The position numbers and the translations under genes are program-made. A stretch of 64,000 nt of DNA from an uncultured Vicinamibacterales bacterium (GTDB taxonomy: Bacteria > Acidobacteriota > Vicinamibacteria > Vicinamibacterales > UBA8438). Shown here piece by piece: positions 9,205 through 17,931 of the stretch. The notes beneath the pieces are model-generated. The model was given only the letters and a program-made list of their open reading frames with translations, made no database searches and was not told the DNA's origin. The stretch is taken from positions 4,956,910 through 5,020,909 of the forward strand of contig OY282382.1 in the NCBI GenBank assembly GCA_958295905.1, written 5' to 3'. Position 1 is the stretch's first letter; every line of letters begins with the position of its first letter.

Positions 9205-11337
9205 TCAGAGGGCGTCGCGGGACATCAGGAAGGCGTGCACCTGCCAGATCTCGTCCTGCGACAGGAGCTCGCCGAACGCGGGCATGTTCGTGCCTTCGCG
9301 CCCCCGCGTGACCGCGTCGAGGAACCGGCCGGCCGGCAGTCCGGTCCTGAAGAGGTTGGGGCCCGCGCCGCCGCCGGTCCGGTGACAGATGGCGCAGCGG
9401 GCGCGGTAGATGCGCTCACCGGCCGCGGCGGCGGCCTCGTCGCCGAGCACGGGATTGGCCGCGTCGCCGGCGGCGGGCGCGGCGGCCGGAACCGAAGGCG
9501 TCGTGGTGACGGGCTCGCCGCCCTCGGTGGGCTCGAAGCCGTACCCGGGCAGGACGCGGCCGCCCAGGGTGTGGCCCGGCTCGCCGACGCGCGGCAGGCT
9601 GCCGGGGAGCGTGGTCAGGTTCGTGCCCGGCTGCGCCTCCCGCGGACCGCCGTCGAGCGCGAACACCCACAGGTTCCCCGCCTTCGGCTCGGTGTAGTAG
9701 AAGATCATGTCCCCGCCGATGCCTCCCGACGGCACCGCCAGATACTGCGTCCCGTCGAGCTCGTAGGTGATGGGGCTGCCGATGATGCCCGAGCCGGTCT
9801 GGAACCGCCACCGCACCTCGCCGCTGCGGGCGTCGATGGCCATGAAATAGCCGCGCATGTCGCCGGTGAAGACCAGCCCGCTCGAGGTCGCCACGGCGCC
9901 GGCCCAGAAGGGCGCCGGGCTCACCACCCGCCACAGCACCTTCCGCTCGACCACGTCGAAGCCAACGAAGTTGCCGGGGTTCTCGCTCGTCAGGTACTGC
10001 TGGTAGTCCGCACCGAAGTACGCCTCGCCGTTGGTCGGCGGCTCGAACTCGTCCTCGGCCCAGAACCGGTAACCCATCGCCCACTGGTTGGACATGAAGT
10101 AGAGGGCGCCGAGATCGGGGTTGTAGGCGAGCGGCTGCCAGTCGATGGCCCCCTCGAGGCTGGGGATGATCGGCCCCACCTCGGGTCCGCCGGACTGCGC
10201 CACCATGTCGGGGTTCACGTCCGGGCGGCCGGTCTCGGGATCGAGTCCGAAGGCCCAGTTGATGCCGGGCACGATCGGCTCGCCGTAGAGGAACCGGCCG
10301 TCGGTGCGGTCGAGCGCATAGAAGAAACCGTTCTTGTCGTGGTGGAACAACGCCTTGACGGGTCCGTGGCCGGGGAGGGTCACGTCGGCGAGCACCGGCG
10401 TGCTGACCGCATCGTAGTCCCAGCAGTCCCACGGCGTGTACTGGAAGCCCCACCGGATGTCGCCGCTGTCGGCGTCGAGGGCGACGGTGGCGGCCGCCCA
10501 CTGGTTGTCGCCCTTGCGGACCTGGCAGTTCCAGGGGGCGGCGTTGCCGGTGTTCCAATAGACGAGGTTCAGCCCGGGATCGTAGGCGCCGGTGGTCCAG
10601 GTGGGGGCGCCGCCGTTCCTCCAGGTGTCGCCGGGCCACGTCTCGTTCCCCGGCTCGCCGGGACCGGGGATGGTGTAGGTGGTCCAGCGCGGTTCGCCGG
10701 TCATGGCGTCGAACGCCTTGACGAAGCCGCGGATGCCGTACTCCCCGCCCGCGACCCCGGTCAGGACCAAGCCGTTCACCACCAGAGGCGCGCCGGTGAT
10801 GCTGTAGCCCTGCCGCCAGTCGACGACCTCGGCCTCCCACGCGACGGCGCCGGTGTCCTTGTGGAGCGCGATCAGCCGCGCGTCCATCGTCCCGACGTAG
10901 ACCAGCCCGCCGAACAGCGCGACCCCGCGGTTGTTCGACCCGCAGCAGTACACGCGCTCCACCTCGTCGGACAGTTGCGGGTCGAAGCCCCACTTCTTGG
11001 CGCCGGTCCGGGCGTCGAGGGCGAACACGCGGGACTCGTCGGCCGACAGGTAGAGCACCCCCTCGTGCAGCAGCGGCGTCGCCTGGAGACCCCGGTTCTC
11101 GCCGCCGGTCGCGAACACCCAGGCCGGATGGAGGCGGTCGACGTTGTCCGGGGTGATCTGATCGAGCTCGACGAAGCGGTGGCCGCGGTAGTCGCGGCCG
11201 TACATCAGCCATGCGGAGGTGTCGGCGGCGGCCTGCTCGAGATCGCGCGTGGTGACCTCCTGCCCGGGCGCCGGCCGGGACGACCCCGCCGCGACGACGA
11301 ACGCCGCCACCGCGGCTAGAAAACTTGGGAACCGCAT
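9205..11337 (-). CDS. PQQ-dependent dehydrogenase with C-terminal cytochrome c
   Basis: The 710-aa protein has a signal peptide (FLAAVAAFVVAAGSSRPAPGQ), an eight-bladed quinoprotein propeller with repeated A-D-A-TG-W phrases, and a C-terminal cytochrome c domain with CAICH near residue 640 and a later NMPAFG methionine ligand. The vicinal disulfide typical of quinoprotein alcohol dehydrogenases is visible as VYCCGSNNRG. These proteins oxidise alcohols or sugars in the periplasm with PQQ and pass electrons to the attached haem; the substrate cannot be read from sequence. The chosen ATG is preceded by GAGGAGATGGCAG. Immediately upstream lies a second, broken copy of the promoter and signal-peptide region (11417-11562), a tandem duplication. 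Confidence 0.9.
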   Translation of the reverse strand: MRFPSFLAAVAAFVVAAGSSRPAPGQEVTTRDLEQAAADTSAWLMYGRDYRGHRFVELDQITPDNVDRLHPAWVFATGGENRGLQATPLLHEGVLYLSADESRVFALDARTGAKKWGFDPQLSDEVERVYCCGSNNRGVALFGGLVYVGTMDARLIALHKDTGAVAWEAEVVDWRQGYSITGAPLVVNGLVLTGVAGGEYGIRGFVKAFDAMTGEPRWTTYTIPGPGEPGNETWPGDTWRNGGAPTWTTGAYDPGLNLVYWNTGNAAPWNCQVRKGDNQWAAATVALDADSGDIRWGFQYTPWDCWDYDAVSTPVLADVTLPGHGPVKALFHHDKNGFFYALDRTDGRFLYGEPIVPGINWAFGLDPETGRPDVNPDMVAQSGGPEVGPIIPSLEGAIDWQPLAYNPDLGALYFMSNQWAMGYRFWAEDEFEPPTNGEAYFGADYQQYLTSENPGNFVGFDVVERKVLWRVVSPAPFWAGAVATSSGLVFTGDMRGYFMAIDARSGEVRWRFQTGSGIIGSPITYELDGTQYLAVPSGGIGGDMIFYYTEPKAGNLWVFALDGGPREAQPGTNLTTLPGSLPRVGEPGHTLGGRVLPGYGFEPTEGGEPVTTTPSVPAAAPAAGDAANPVLGDEAAAAAGERIYRARCAICHRTGGGAGPNLFRTGLPAGRFLDAVTRGREGTNMPAFGELLSQDEIWQVHAFLMSRDAL

Positions 11338-11562
11338 CTGCCATCTCCTCTCGTCTAGCGCCGTTGCGCAGACCGCGCACCCCCGGGTCCGCGCGGCCCG
11401 GGCGCAGTTTATCCGGCCGGGACGACCCCCGCGCGACGAACGCCGCCACCGCCGCGAAAAGCGCGGGAACCGCATCGTGCCATCTCCTTCGTCGGTTCCC
11501 GTTGCGCAGACAGACCGCGCACGGCCCGGTCCGCGGGGCGGCGCGGGCGGCAGTCTATCCGG
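11275..11562. repeat. Tandem duplication of the PQQ dehydrogenase 5' region
   Basis: Two adjacent copies, 11275-11416 and 11417-11562, share on the plus strand CCGGGACGACCCC, GAACGCCGCCACC, GGGAACCGCAT, GCCATCTCCT, GTTGCGCAGAC and CAG(T/C)TATCCGG in the same order. The left copy holds the active start codon and first codons of the dehydrogenase. The right copy has a decayed equivalent (ATGCGGTTCCCGCGC) that leads nowhere. The unit covers the ribosome site, untranslated region and signal-peptide start, so the promoter may be duplicated too. Confidence 0.8.
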
Positions 11563-11730
11563 ACCGCCTGTCCGGTCCGTCGCCGGACTCGAGTCCACGC
11601 AAGAGCCTGCCTCCAGGCCCGGGCCGGCGCGAACCCGGCGCCTACACCGCCGCCGGCGGCTCCGACGGCCGCCCAACCAGCCCCGCCCGGCGCCTGGTGC
11701 CGTTCCACCGCGCAGACTCCTGCCCGGCCA

Positions 11731-12477
11731 TCAGCCGCCGGCGGCAACCATCGCGGGCAGGACCACGCCGATCTCGCCCCGCACCACCCCGTCCGCGATG
11801 CCGTCCAGGGGGGTCGGCTCGCGGTTGACGATGACGAGGTGCGCACCCGCCGCCTTCGCGGCCCGGGGGATCGAGGCGGCGGGCTCGACCACCAGCGAGG
11901 AGCCGGCCGCGAGCAGCAGATCGCAGGTCTCGGCCGCGGCCTGCGCCCGCGCCATGACGTCGAGGGGCATGGCCTGGCCGAACGAGATCGTCGCCGGCTT
12001 GAGCAGCCCCCCGCACGCCCGGCAGCGCGGTGCCCGCTCGCCCGCCTCGATGCGGCGGCACGCCTCGTCGGACGTGATGCGGTCGCCGCACGTCAGGCAC
12101 ACCGCCTCGGTGGTGGTCCCGTGCAGTTCCAGCACCGACGCGGCCGGCAGCCCCGAGCGCTGGTGCAGCCGCTCGATGTTCTGCGTGATCAGGGCCGGCA
12201 GCCGGCCCTGCCGGTGCAGCTCGACGAACGCGTAGTGCCCCGCGTTCGGCTTCGCGTCGCGCATGGCCGGCCACGCCGCCGCCTTCTGCCGCCAGTACTC
12301 GACCCGCCCCGACTCGCTCGACACGAATTCCTGGAAGTCGACGGTCCGGTTCCGCGCCCACACCCCGTCGGGGCTGCGGAAGTCGGGGACCCCCGACTCG
12401 GTCGAGATGCCGGCGCCCGTGAAGCCGACGATGCGCGACGCGCCGCCGATCATCTCGCGGACGCCCTGCTCGTCCAT
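11731..12477 (-). CDS. Sirtuin NAD-dependent protein deacylase
   Basis: The 248-aa size is typical for bacterial CobB/SIR2 proteins. Visible SIR2 motifs are GFTGAGISTESGVPDFRS (NAD-binding GAGxS), TQNIERLHQRSG (TQNID/E-H motif) and LELHGT with the catalytic His. A zinc ribbon follows (CLTCG and CRACG), then GQAMPLDV and LLLAAGSSLVVEPA. It removes acyl groups from lysines using NAD+. The canonical QN-D is QNIE here, a common variant. Its neighbours are not functionally linked; it is transcribed on the same strand as the PQQ dehydrogenase about 390 bp downstream, with a duplicated segment in between. Confidence 0.93.
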   Translation of the reverse strand: MDEQGVREMIGGASRIVGFTGAGISTESGVPDFRSPDGVWARNRTVDFQEFVSSESGRVEYWRQKAAAWPAMRDAKPNAGHYAFVELHRQGRLPALITQNIERLHQRSGLPAASVLELHGTTTEAVCLTCGDRITSDEACRRIEAGERAPRCRACGGLLKPATISFGQAMPLDVMARAQAAAETCDLLLAAGSSLVVEPAASIPRAAKAAGAHLVIVNREPTPLDGIADGVVRGEIGVVLPAMVAAGG

Positions 12478-12580
12478 GCCGTGATCTTAACAGTCCACGC
12501 GCCCCGCGGCGGCCCGATTCCGGTCGTGGGCTCGCAGGCATGAACGCATGGAGTAGTATGGTCCGTTCTCGGCCGGGTCG

Positions 12581-12862
12581 GTGTGGATCTGCTTTCAGCG
12601 CTCGGTGCTCGTTCACGCCCGGCAGACGGCCCCGATCACCTGGGCGGGCATTATCGAGGTCACCGTGGTCGTCCTGCTGCTCACGGTCACCACCCAGGTG
12701 CTGTCCTGGGTAGGCGCGGTGGGGGCGGCGACCGCGATCGTGGGCGGCCGTCTCGCCGGCACGTTGTTCCTGCTTGCGTTCACGACGAGAATCGCCCGCC
12801 CCCCGGCGGCCGAGCGGCCCCCGGCACCCGAGTCCGCCGGGGCGGCGTCAATCGGCGGCTGA
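12581..12862 (+). pseudogene. C-terminal fragment of a multispanning membrane transporter
   Basis: This 93-codon open frame from GTG contains two hydrophobic helices (AGIIEVTVVVLLLTVTTQVL and AVGAATAIVGGRLAGTLFLL), then a short Pro/Ala-rich tail. The phrase RQTAPITWAGIIEV resembles the last helices of MATE or polysaccharide-export flippases, recalled by eye rather than by search. No N-terminal portion lies upstream, where the divergent sirtuin begins about 100 bp away, and no clear ribosome site is seen. I read it as a relic of a larger gene; a genuine small membrane protein cannot be excluded. Confidence 0.45.
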
Positions 12863-12890
12863 CCGCCCCCCCGCTCGACGTTCGACCCGT

Positions 12891-13247
12891 ACTCTGCGCT
12901 CGCCACACCCGCCCCGGCGATACCGGCTTCATCCGCTCGACGCTCGACCTGTGCCTTCGGCCTGGCGCCGCTGCCGGCGTGCCCATCGCCGGGCGGCGCC
13001 TACCGCCCGCGCGACGAGGGGCAGTCCCCCGCGGCGCAGCGCGATGCGCAGGGGTCAATCGCCGGGCGGCGACTCTGCGCTCGCCACGCCCCACCCCGGC
13101 GATACCGGCTTCATCCGCTCGACGCTCGACCTGGACCTTGAGCCTTGCGCCACCGGCGTGCCTATCGCCGGGCGGCGCCCACCGCCCGCGCACGAGGGGC
13201 AGTCCCCCGCGGCGCAGCGCGATGCGCAGGGTCAATCGCCCGGCGGC
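12891..13247. repeat. About 180-bp tandem duplication downstream of the DUF4202 gene
   Basis: Two copies, 12891-13071 and 13072-13247, share ACTCTGCGCTCGCCAC, GGCGATACCGGCTTCATCC, GCTCGACGCTCGACCTG, ATCGCCGGGCGGCGCC and GAGGGGCAGTCCCCCGCGG in order. The right copy runs into the last codons of the DUF4202 gene, so the unit includes that gene's 3' end. No other gene is seen between the transporter fragment and the DUF4202 stop. Confidence 0.8.
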
Positions 13248-13831
13248 GCCACCGCGCGTTCGACGAGCGAGCGCAGGTCCGCGGGCAGGGCGAGGGCGAG
13301 GGCGGCGCGGTGTCCGTCTTCCGACATCTTCCGCCACGTCTTGCGGAGCACCCCGGCGAGGGTGTCCTCGTCGTGCTTCGCCGCGAAGCCGGCCAGATAA
13401 TGCTCGATGAAGACCAGGCAGATCACGTCCTCGAGAAGCTGGACGTCGGGGTCGGCCTTCAGCCGCTCCTTGCGCAGCAGCGACTCGACCCGCGCGACGA
13501 CATGGCCGCCGTAGCCGACGTCGCGCAGGATGGCGGCGGCCGTCGAGGCATGGAAGCGGGCCAAGTCGGTTCGCCACCGGCGGTAGCCCCCGCGGCCGGC
13601 CGGGTAGTCCGTGCGGGGGATCGTCCAGCGCCGGATGTGCTGGCAGCGGGCGGCGAGCCGGACCGCCTCCGGCGCATCGGGCCGGAACCGGTCGAGGCGG
13701 GCGGTCATGCGCCGGGCGTAGACCAGCTCCTTCGGCTGCCCGGCCCCGTCCACGCGCTCGCGGTTCGGGTCTTCCGCGTTGGCGGCGTCGAACCGCTCGA
13801 CGGCGCGCCGGAACCGGTCGGTGGAGGTCAT
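13232..13831 (-). CDS. DUF4202 domain-containing protein
   Basis: The 199-aa protein opens MTSTDRFRRAVERFDAANAE and contains KELVYARRMTARLDRF, CQHIRRW and EDVICLVFIEHYLAGF, the blocks I associate with DUF4202. The conserved His residues (CQHIRRW, EHY) suggest an HD-like metal fold, but no activity is known to me. In other bacteria DUF4202 genes sit beside ATP sulfurylase/APS kinase genes, as here, which points to a sulfate-activation role. The junction with the upstream sat-cysC gene is duplicated, giving an alternative in-frame ATGACCTCC start at 13903 that would add 24 residues. The inner start is preferred because the extra residues are low-complexity Pro/Arg. Confidence 0.75.
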   Translation of the reverse strand: MTSTDRFRRAVERFDAANAEDPNRERVDGAGQPKELVYARRMTARLDRFRPDAPEAVRLAARCQHIRRWTIPRTDYPAGRGGYRRWRTDLARFHASTAAAILRDVGYGGHVVARVESLLRKERLKADPDVQLLEDVICLVFIEHYLAGFAAKHDEDTLAGVLRKTWRKMSEDGHRAALALALPADLRSLVERAVAPPGD

Positions 13832-13929
13832 GGGGTGCTTCGGGATCGGCGGTCCGCCCAGTGGCCGACGCGGCGGTCGAGACGGGGACGCCGCGGAGGT
13901 CATGGGGTCTTCAGGATCGGCGGTCCGCC
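13823..13929. repeat. Duplicated sat-cysC / DUF4202 junction
   Basis: Two 35-37-bp copies (13823-13859 and 13895-13929) share GGAGGTCATGGGGT, CTTC and GGATCGGCGGTCCGCC. Read on the minus strand, each copy carries the last codons of sat-cysC followed by ATGACC. The upstream gene's tail and the downstream gene's start codon were therefore copied together. Confidence 0.8.
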
Positions 13930-15650
13930 GGCCCGCCCGACACGTACCCTTCCTCCTCGAGGCGCAGGACAATCTTCTGCGCCGCCTCCTCGGCCGTCAA
14001 CTCCGCCGTGTCGAGGGTGATCTCGGCGTCGTCGGGGGCCTCGTAGGGGTCCGAGATTCCCGTGAACGCCTGGATGATGCCGGCCCGCGCCTTCGCGTAG
14101 AGCCCCTTGCGGTCCCGCGCCTCGCACACCTCGAGGGCGGTGGCCACGTGCACCACCATGAAGCCGCCGAGCGGCTCGATCATCGCCCGCACCTGCTTGC
14201 GCACCTCGTCGTACGGCGCGATCGGCGCGCAGATCGCGATGCCGCCGTTCCTGGTGATCTCCGAGGCGACGTAACCGATGCGGCGGATGTTGACGTCGCG
14301 GTGCCCGCGCGAGAAGCCGAGCTCCGAGGACAGGTTCCTGCGCACGAGGTCGCCGTCGAGCAGGGTGACGGGACGCCCGCCCCTCTCGAGCAGCTTGACC
14401 CGCAGCACGTTCGCGATCGTCGACTTGCCCGAGCCGGACAGCCCCGTGAACAGCAGCGTGAACCCCTGCCGGTGGCGCGGCGGATGGCTGCGCGCGAGCT
14501 CGTCGGCCACCGCCGGGAACGTGAACCAGGACGGAATCTCCCTCCCGTGGGCGAGACGCCCGCGCAACTCGGTCCCCGACAGGTCGAGGGTGCGCCGCCC
14601 GGCCGGCGCCTCGTCGATGGGCAGGTAGCTGTCGCTGTCCTCCACGTACACCATCCGCTTGAACGGCACCATCGCCACCCCGAGCTCCGCCTCGTGGGCG
14701 GCCAGCAGCGCCTGGGCCTCGTAGGGGCCGTAGAACGGCGTGCCGCTCGAATCGCGGCCGGGACCGGCGTGGTCGCGGCCGACGATGAGGTGCGTGCACC
14801 CGTGGTTCTTCCGGATGATGGCGTGCCAGACCGCCTCGCGCGGCCCCCCCATGCGCATCGCCAGCGGCAGCAGCGAGAGCAGCGCGGTGTGCCGGGGATA
14901 GCGCGGCAGCAGGGCCTGGTAGCAGCGCACGCGCGTGTAGTGGTCGACGTCGCCCGGCTTGGTCATCCCGACGACGGGATGAATCAGCAGGCCCGCCTCG
15001 ATCTCCCGGGCCGCGCGCAGCGTCAGCTCGTAGTGGGCGCGGTGCATCGGGTTGCGGGTCTGGAACGCCACCACCCGGGTCCACCCCAGCCTGGCGAAGG
15101 CGTCCCGCAGTTCGGCCGGGGTGTGCCGCAACGGCTTGTAGTCGTAGTGCGGCACCGGCTGCACGCCCTCGACCCGGCCCCCGACGTACAGGGGCGCGGT
15201 GCGGTCGAGGAGCTGGGCGGCGCCGGGGTGCCCGCGGTTGGCGGCGCCGAACACCGCCTCGGCCTCCGCTTCGCGGTCGGGGCGCCAGACGTCCTCCACA
15301 TGGAGGACGGCCAGCATCACGCCCTCCGGGTCGCGCAGGGCCAGGGCGTCACCGGCCGACAGCGTGTCGGCCAGCGCCTCCCCGACGTCGAGGGTGATCG
15401 GGATCGGCCACAGCGTGCCGTCCGCGAGCCGCATGCCGGCGCACACCGCGGCGTGGTCGCGCGAGGTCATGAACCCCGTCAGCGGGGAGAACCCCCCGTT
15501 CAACAGCAGCTCGAGGTCGCAGATCTGGCGGGGGGTGAGGTCGTGAGACGGCCAGTCCCGCGACGCGGCGGCGATCTCCGCGGCCCGATCCGGCGCGGCG
15601 AACAGGTCGACGAGGGACCCGCCGTGGGGGGCGGTGAGATGGGCTGACAA
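13911..15650 (-). CDS. sat: Bifunctional sulfate adenylyltransferase / adenylylsulfate kinase
   Basis: The 579-aa fusion carries ATP sulfurylase in the N-terminal two thirds and APS kinase at the C-terminus. The sulfurylase region shows FQTRNPMHRAHYEL (QxRNPxHxxH motif) and HLIVGRDHAGPG. The kinase P-loop is LLFTGLSGSGKSTIANVL, followed by LDGDLVRRNLSSELGFS and IAICAPIAPY. It makes APS then PAPS from sulfate and ATP in the cytoplasm, the entry step of sulfate assimilation. A TTG start is preferred because AGAGGAG lies 8 nt upstream; the frame stays open further upstream but reads as low-complexity Arg/Pro. Its partners elsewhere in the window are cysQ (41.8 kb) and the sulfite reductase operon (45-49.5 kb). 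Confidence 0.92.
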   Translation of the reverse strand: MSAHLTAPHGGSLVDLFAAPDRAAEIAAASRDWPSHDLTPRQICDLELLLNGGFSPLTGFMTSRDHAAVCAGMRLADGTLWPIPITLDVGEALADTLSAGDALALRDPEGVMLAVLHVEDVWRPDREAEAEAVFGAANRGHPGAAQLLDRTAPLYVGGRVEGVQPVPHYDYKPLRHTPAELRDAFARLGWTRVVAFQTRNPMHRAHYELTLRAAREIEAGLLIHPVVGMTKPGDVDHYTRVRCYQALLPRYPRHTALLSLLPLAMRMGGPREAVWHAIIRKNHGCTHLIVGRDHAGPGRDSSGTPFYGPYEAQALLAAHEAELGVAMVPFKRMVYVEDSDSYLPIDEAPAGRRTLDLSGTELRGRLAHGREIPSWFTFPAVADELARSHPPRHRQGFTLLFTGLSGSGKSTIANVLRVKLLERGGRPVTLLDGDLVRRNLSSELGFSRGHRDVNIRRIGYVASEITRNGGIAICAPIAPYDEVRKQVRAMIEPLGGFMVVHVATALEVCEARDRKGLYAKARAGIIQAFTGISDPYEAPDDAEITLDTAELTAEEAAQKIVLRLEEEGYVSGGPADRRS

Positions 15651-15850
15651 CGACGCGACTCCTCTCGGCCGGCGGGGCGCCCGTCCGGCCCGGCGCTTGA
15701 CGCGGGAAACCCAAGGCGAACTGCCGCGGCCGACGAAGCCCGGCAGCCGCGGCACGAACGCGAATCCTGTCACGAACCGCGCCCCCGCCCCCGTCACCCG
15801 GCCCGGGGTCGCGTCGCAACGGTCGCGATGAGTTCCGTACGATACTCTCA

Positions 15851-15956
15851 GGCATCGGATCCCCGCGCCGGAACCGAGGCGCCGCGGCGTACGGCCGATG
15901 GCGCGCAGCCCGGCCGCATGCGCGGCATCGGATCCCGCGCCGGAACCGAGGCGCCG
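15851..15956. repeat. 34-bp direct repeat between sat-cysC and peroxiredoxin genes
   Basis: GGCATCGGATCCC, GCGCCGGAACCGAGGCGCCG occurs at 15851-15884 and 15924-15956, in the divergent region between the two genes. A regulatory role is possible but nothing shows it. Confidence 0.65.
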
Positions 15957-16007
15957 GCCCGTGGCCGCGGCGCCGCCCGCTCACCGTTCCCCCAAGGAGA
16001 TCGCTCG

Positions 16008-16481
16008 ATGGCCATCGTCGTCGGACAGCCGGCTCCCGATTTCACCCTGCACGAGACCCTGCGGCAACGACGGAGCCTGCGGGACTTCCGCGGCAGAAAC
16101 GTCGTGCTCGTCTTCTTTCCCGGGGCCTTCACGCCGGTCTGCACCACCGAGATGTGCGCCCTGCGCGACCGCCTCGACGGGTTCAGCGCCCTGAACGCCG
16201 AGATCGTCGGCATCACCGTCGACCCGCCCTTCGTTCAGGCCGCGTGGAAGGCGGCGCACGACGTCGGGTACACCTTTCTCAGCGACTACGACCGGGAAGT
16301 CGTGACCGCTTACGGCGTCGCGTTCCCCGGACTGGGCGGCCTCGAGGGCTACGTCTGCGCCAACCGCGCGGTGACCGTCGTCGACAAGCAGGGCGTGGTG
16401 CGCCACCACTGGGTCGGCGAGAGCCTCGGCGTCGAACCCGACTACGACGAGCTCCAGGCGGTGGTGGCCGCCCTCCCGTAG
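16008..16481 (+). CDS. AhpE/BCP-like peroxiredoxin
   Basis: The 157-aa thioredoxin-fold protein contains VVGQPAPDFTLHETLRQ, then the peroxidatic cysteine motif PGAFTPVCTTEMC (PxxxTxxC) near residue 45 and a resolving-type Cys a few residues later. It reduces hydroperoxides in the cytoplasm. The start was chosen because AAGGAGA precedes the ATG; the frame extends upstream only through repeat sequence. It is divergent from sat-cysC, so a shared sulfur or oxidative-stress control is conceivable but unproven. Confidence 0.9.
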   Translation: MAIVVGQPAPDFTLHETLRQRRSLRDFRGRNVVLVFFPGAFTPVCTTEMCALRDRLDGFSALNAEIVGITVDPPFVQAAWKAAHDVGYTFLSDYDREVVTAYGVAFPGLGGLEGYVCANRAVTVVDKQGVVRHHWVGESLGVEPDYDELQAVVAALP

Positions 16482-16691
16482 CAGGGCGTGGCGCGTCGCA
16501 CCGAGAGCGGCGAGGGCGCCGGCGGGCTGAAGCGCGCCCGCGGGCAAAGAACGCCCGGGCCTGACAAGGCGTGAGGAGAGCGCGTATTTGGGCATCGGCA
16601 ACCGACGAACCACGCAGTCAGGCGCGATGCATCGCCGCTCGAAGGCAGCGCGGGACTTTCACCACGGGCCGGCCGGGCGGAGGAATCCACC

Positions 16692-17642
16692 GTGACCGCC
16701 GCACGCGCGCTCTCCCTCCTGACCTCGGCGTTCCCCCTGTGGGTGCTGGGCGCCGGCATCGCGGCCCTCGTCCGGCCGGACTGGTTCACGTGGTTCAGCG
16801 GCCCCCTGATCACCCTCGGGCTGGGCGTCATCATGCTCAGCATGGGCATGACCCTCGGGTTCGACGACTTCCGCCGGGTGGGGCGCGGGCGCGCCCGGGT
16901 GCTGCCGGGGGTGATCCTGCAGTACACGGTCATGCCCGCGCTGGGCTGGGGCCTCGGATATCTCTTCGCCCTGCCGACGCCGTTCGCGGTCGGCCTCGTG
17001 CTCGTCTCGTGCTGTCCCGGCGGCACCGCCTCGAACGTCATCGCGTACCTGGCGCGGGCGGACGTCGCCCTGTCGGTGACGCTGACCGCGCTGTCCACCC
17101 TGCTGGCGGTCCTGATGACGCCGTTCCTGACCGCCCTGCTCGCCGGCAGCCGCGTCGACGTCCCCGCCGCCGGCCTGCTGCTCAGCACCGTCCAAGTCGT
17201 CATCGCGCCGGTGGCGGCGGGGGCGATGCTCAAGTGGCGCTTCCCCCGCGCCGTCGACCGCGTGTTGCCGATCGCGCCGCTCGTGGCCATCGCCGCCATC
17301 AGCCTGATCGTGGGGTCGGTCATCGGCGGCGGACGAGAGCGCATCATCGAGGCGGGCCCGCGGCTGGTGCTCGCGGTCGTCAGCCTCCACACCCTCGGCT
17401 TCCTCCTCGGCTATCTCGCCGGCCGGCTCGCCCTGCGGCGCGAGGTGGCGGCCCGAACGGTGTCGATCGAGGTCGGGATGCAGAACACCGGGCTCGGCGT
17501 CGTGCTCGCCCAGCAGAACTTCGCCAACCCCCTGGTGGCGGTCCCCAGCGCCATCGCCAGCGTCTTCCACTCGCTGGTCGGGAGCCTGATCGCGGCATGG
17601 TGGCGGCGCCGGGCTCCGAAAGGCACCAACGGCGGCGCATGA
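16692..17642 (+). CDS. Bile acid:sodium symporter (BASS) family transporter
   Basis: The 316-aa protein has about nine to ten hydrophobic helices from residue 8 onward. BASS hallmarks are visible: MLSMGMTLGFDDFR after the second helix, LVSCCPGGTASNVIAYLARAD (the sodium-site CCPGG-SN motif) and VGMQNTGLGVVLAQ near the C-terminus. It imports an organic anion with Na+; the natural substrate is unknown, and many bacterial members carry pantoate, pyruvate or other small acids rather than bile acids. The GTG start is preceded by GGAGGAATCCACC. It stands alone. Confidence 0.9.
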   Translation: MTAARALSLLTSAFPLWVLGAGIAALVRPDWFTWFSGPLITLGLGVIMLSMGMTLGFDDFRRVGRGRARVLPGVILQYTVMPALGWGLGYLFALPTPFAVGLVLVSCCPGGTASNVIAYLARADVALSVTLTALSTLLAVLMTPFLTALLAGSRVDVPAAGLLLSTVQVVIAPVAAGAMLKWRFPRAVDRVLPIAPLVAIAAISLIVGSVIGGGRERIIEAGPRLVLAVVSLHTLGFLLGYLAGRLALRREVAARTVSIEVGMQNTGLGVVLAQQNFANPLVAVPSAIASVFHSLVGSLIAAWWRRRAPKGTNGGA

Positions 17643-17782
17643 CGCGTCGCCGGTCCCAACGGCGCTCCGATTGGGACGTCCTGTTCTTGAAGCACTGTCC
17701 GAATCAGTTCCAGACTGGTCTTGGCGTTCCAGACTGCCGCCAAGACAGATCGGCGCACGTATGAACCGCCGCTGAGGCCAAG

Positions 17783-17811
17783 CAGCCCGTGGTGAAACCC
17801 CGCGTCGCTCC
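17783..17811 (+). repeat. Degenerate end related to the 158-bp MITE
   Basis: CAGCCCGTGGTGAAACCCCG and the next nine bases match the left end of the two intact MITEs (32174 and 42602) at 24 of 29 positions. No matching right end was found nearby. It sits in the gap just left of the CRISPR-Cas locus, after the WYL gene's 3' end, so it may be a scar or the end of a related element. Confidence 0.4.
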
Positions 17812-17931
17812 GAGAGCGGCGACGTCCACGCGACGGTCGTCGCAAGGCGGCGAGTGGCCCCGGACGATGATTCGGATTCTCTATCGGCTCCCGTGGCTCG
17901 TGGCGTGCCCGCCGGCGCGCGGCCGAGAGCG

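Noticed and set aside
16520-16570. GC-rich inverted repeat after the peroxiredoxin gene as a terminator
   Set aside because: There is no T-run and the stem is short; not strong enough to call.
17643-17931. A possible gene between the BASS transporter and WYL gene
   Set aside because: Frames here are short or run into other genes antisense, with no motif; only an 11-bp direct repeat (GTTCCAGACTG) and the MITE-like end are visible.
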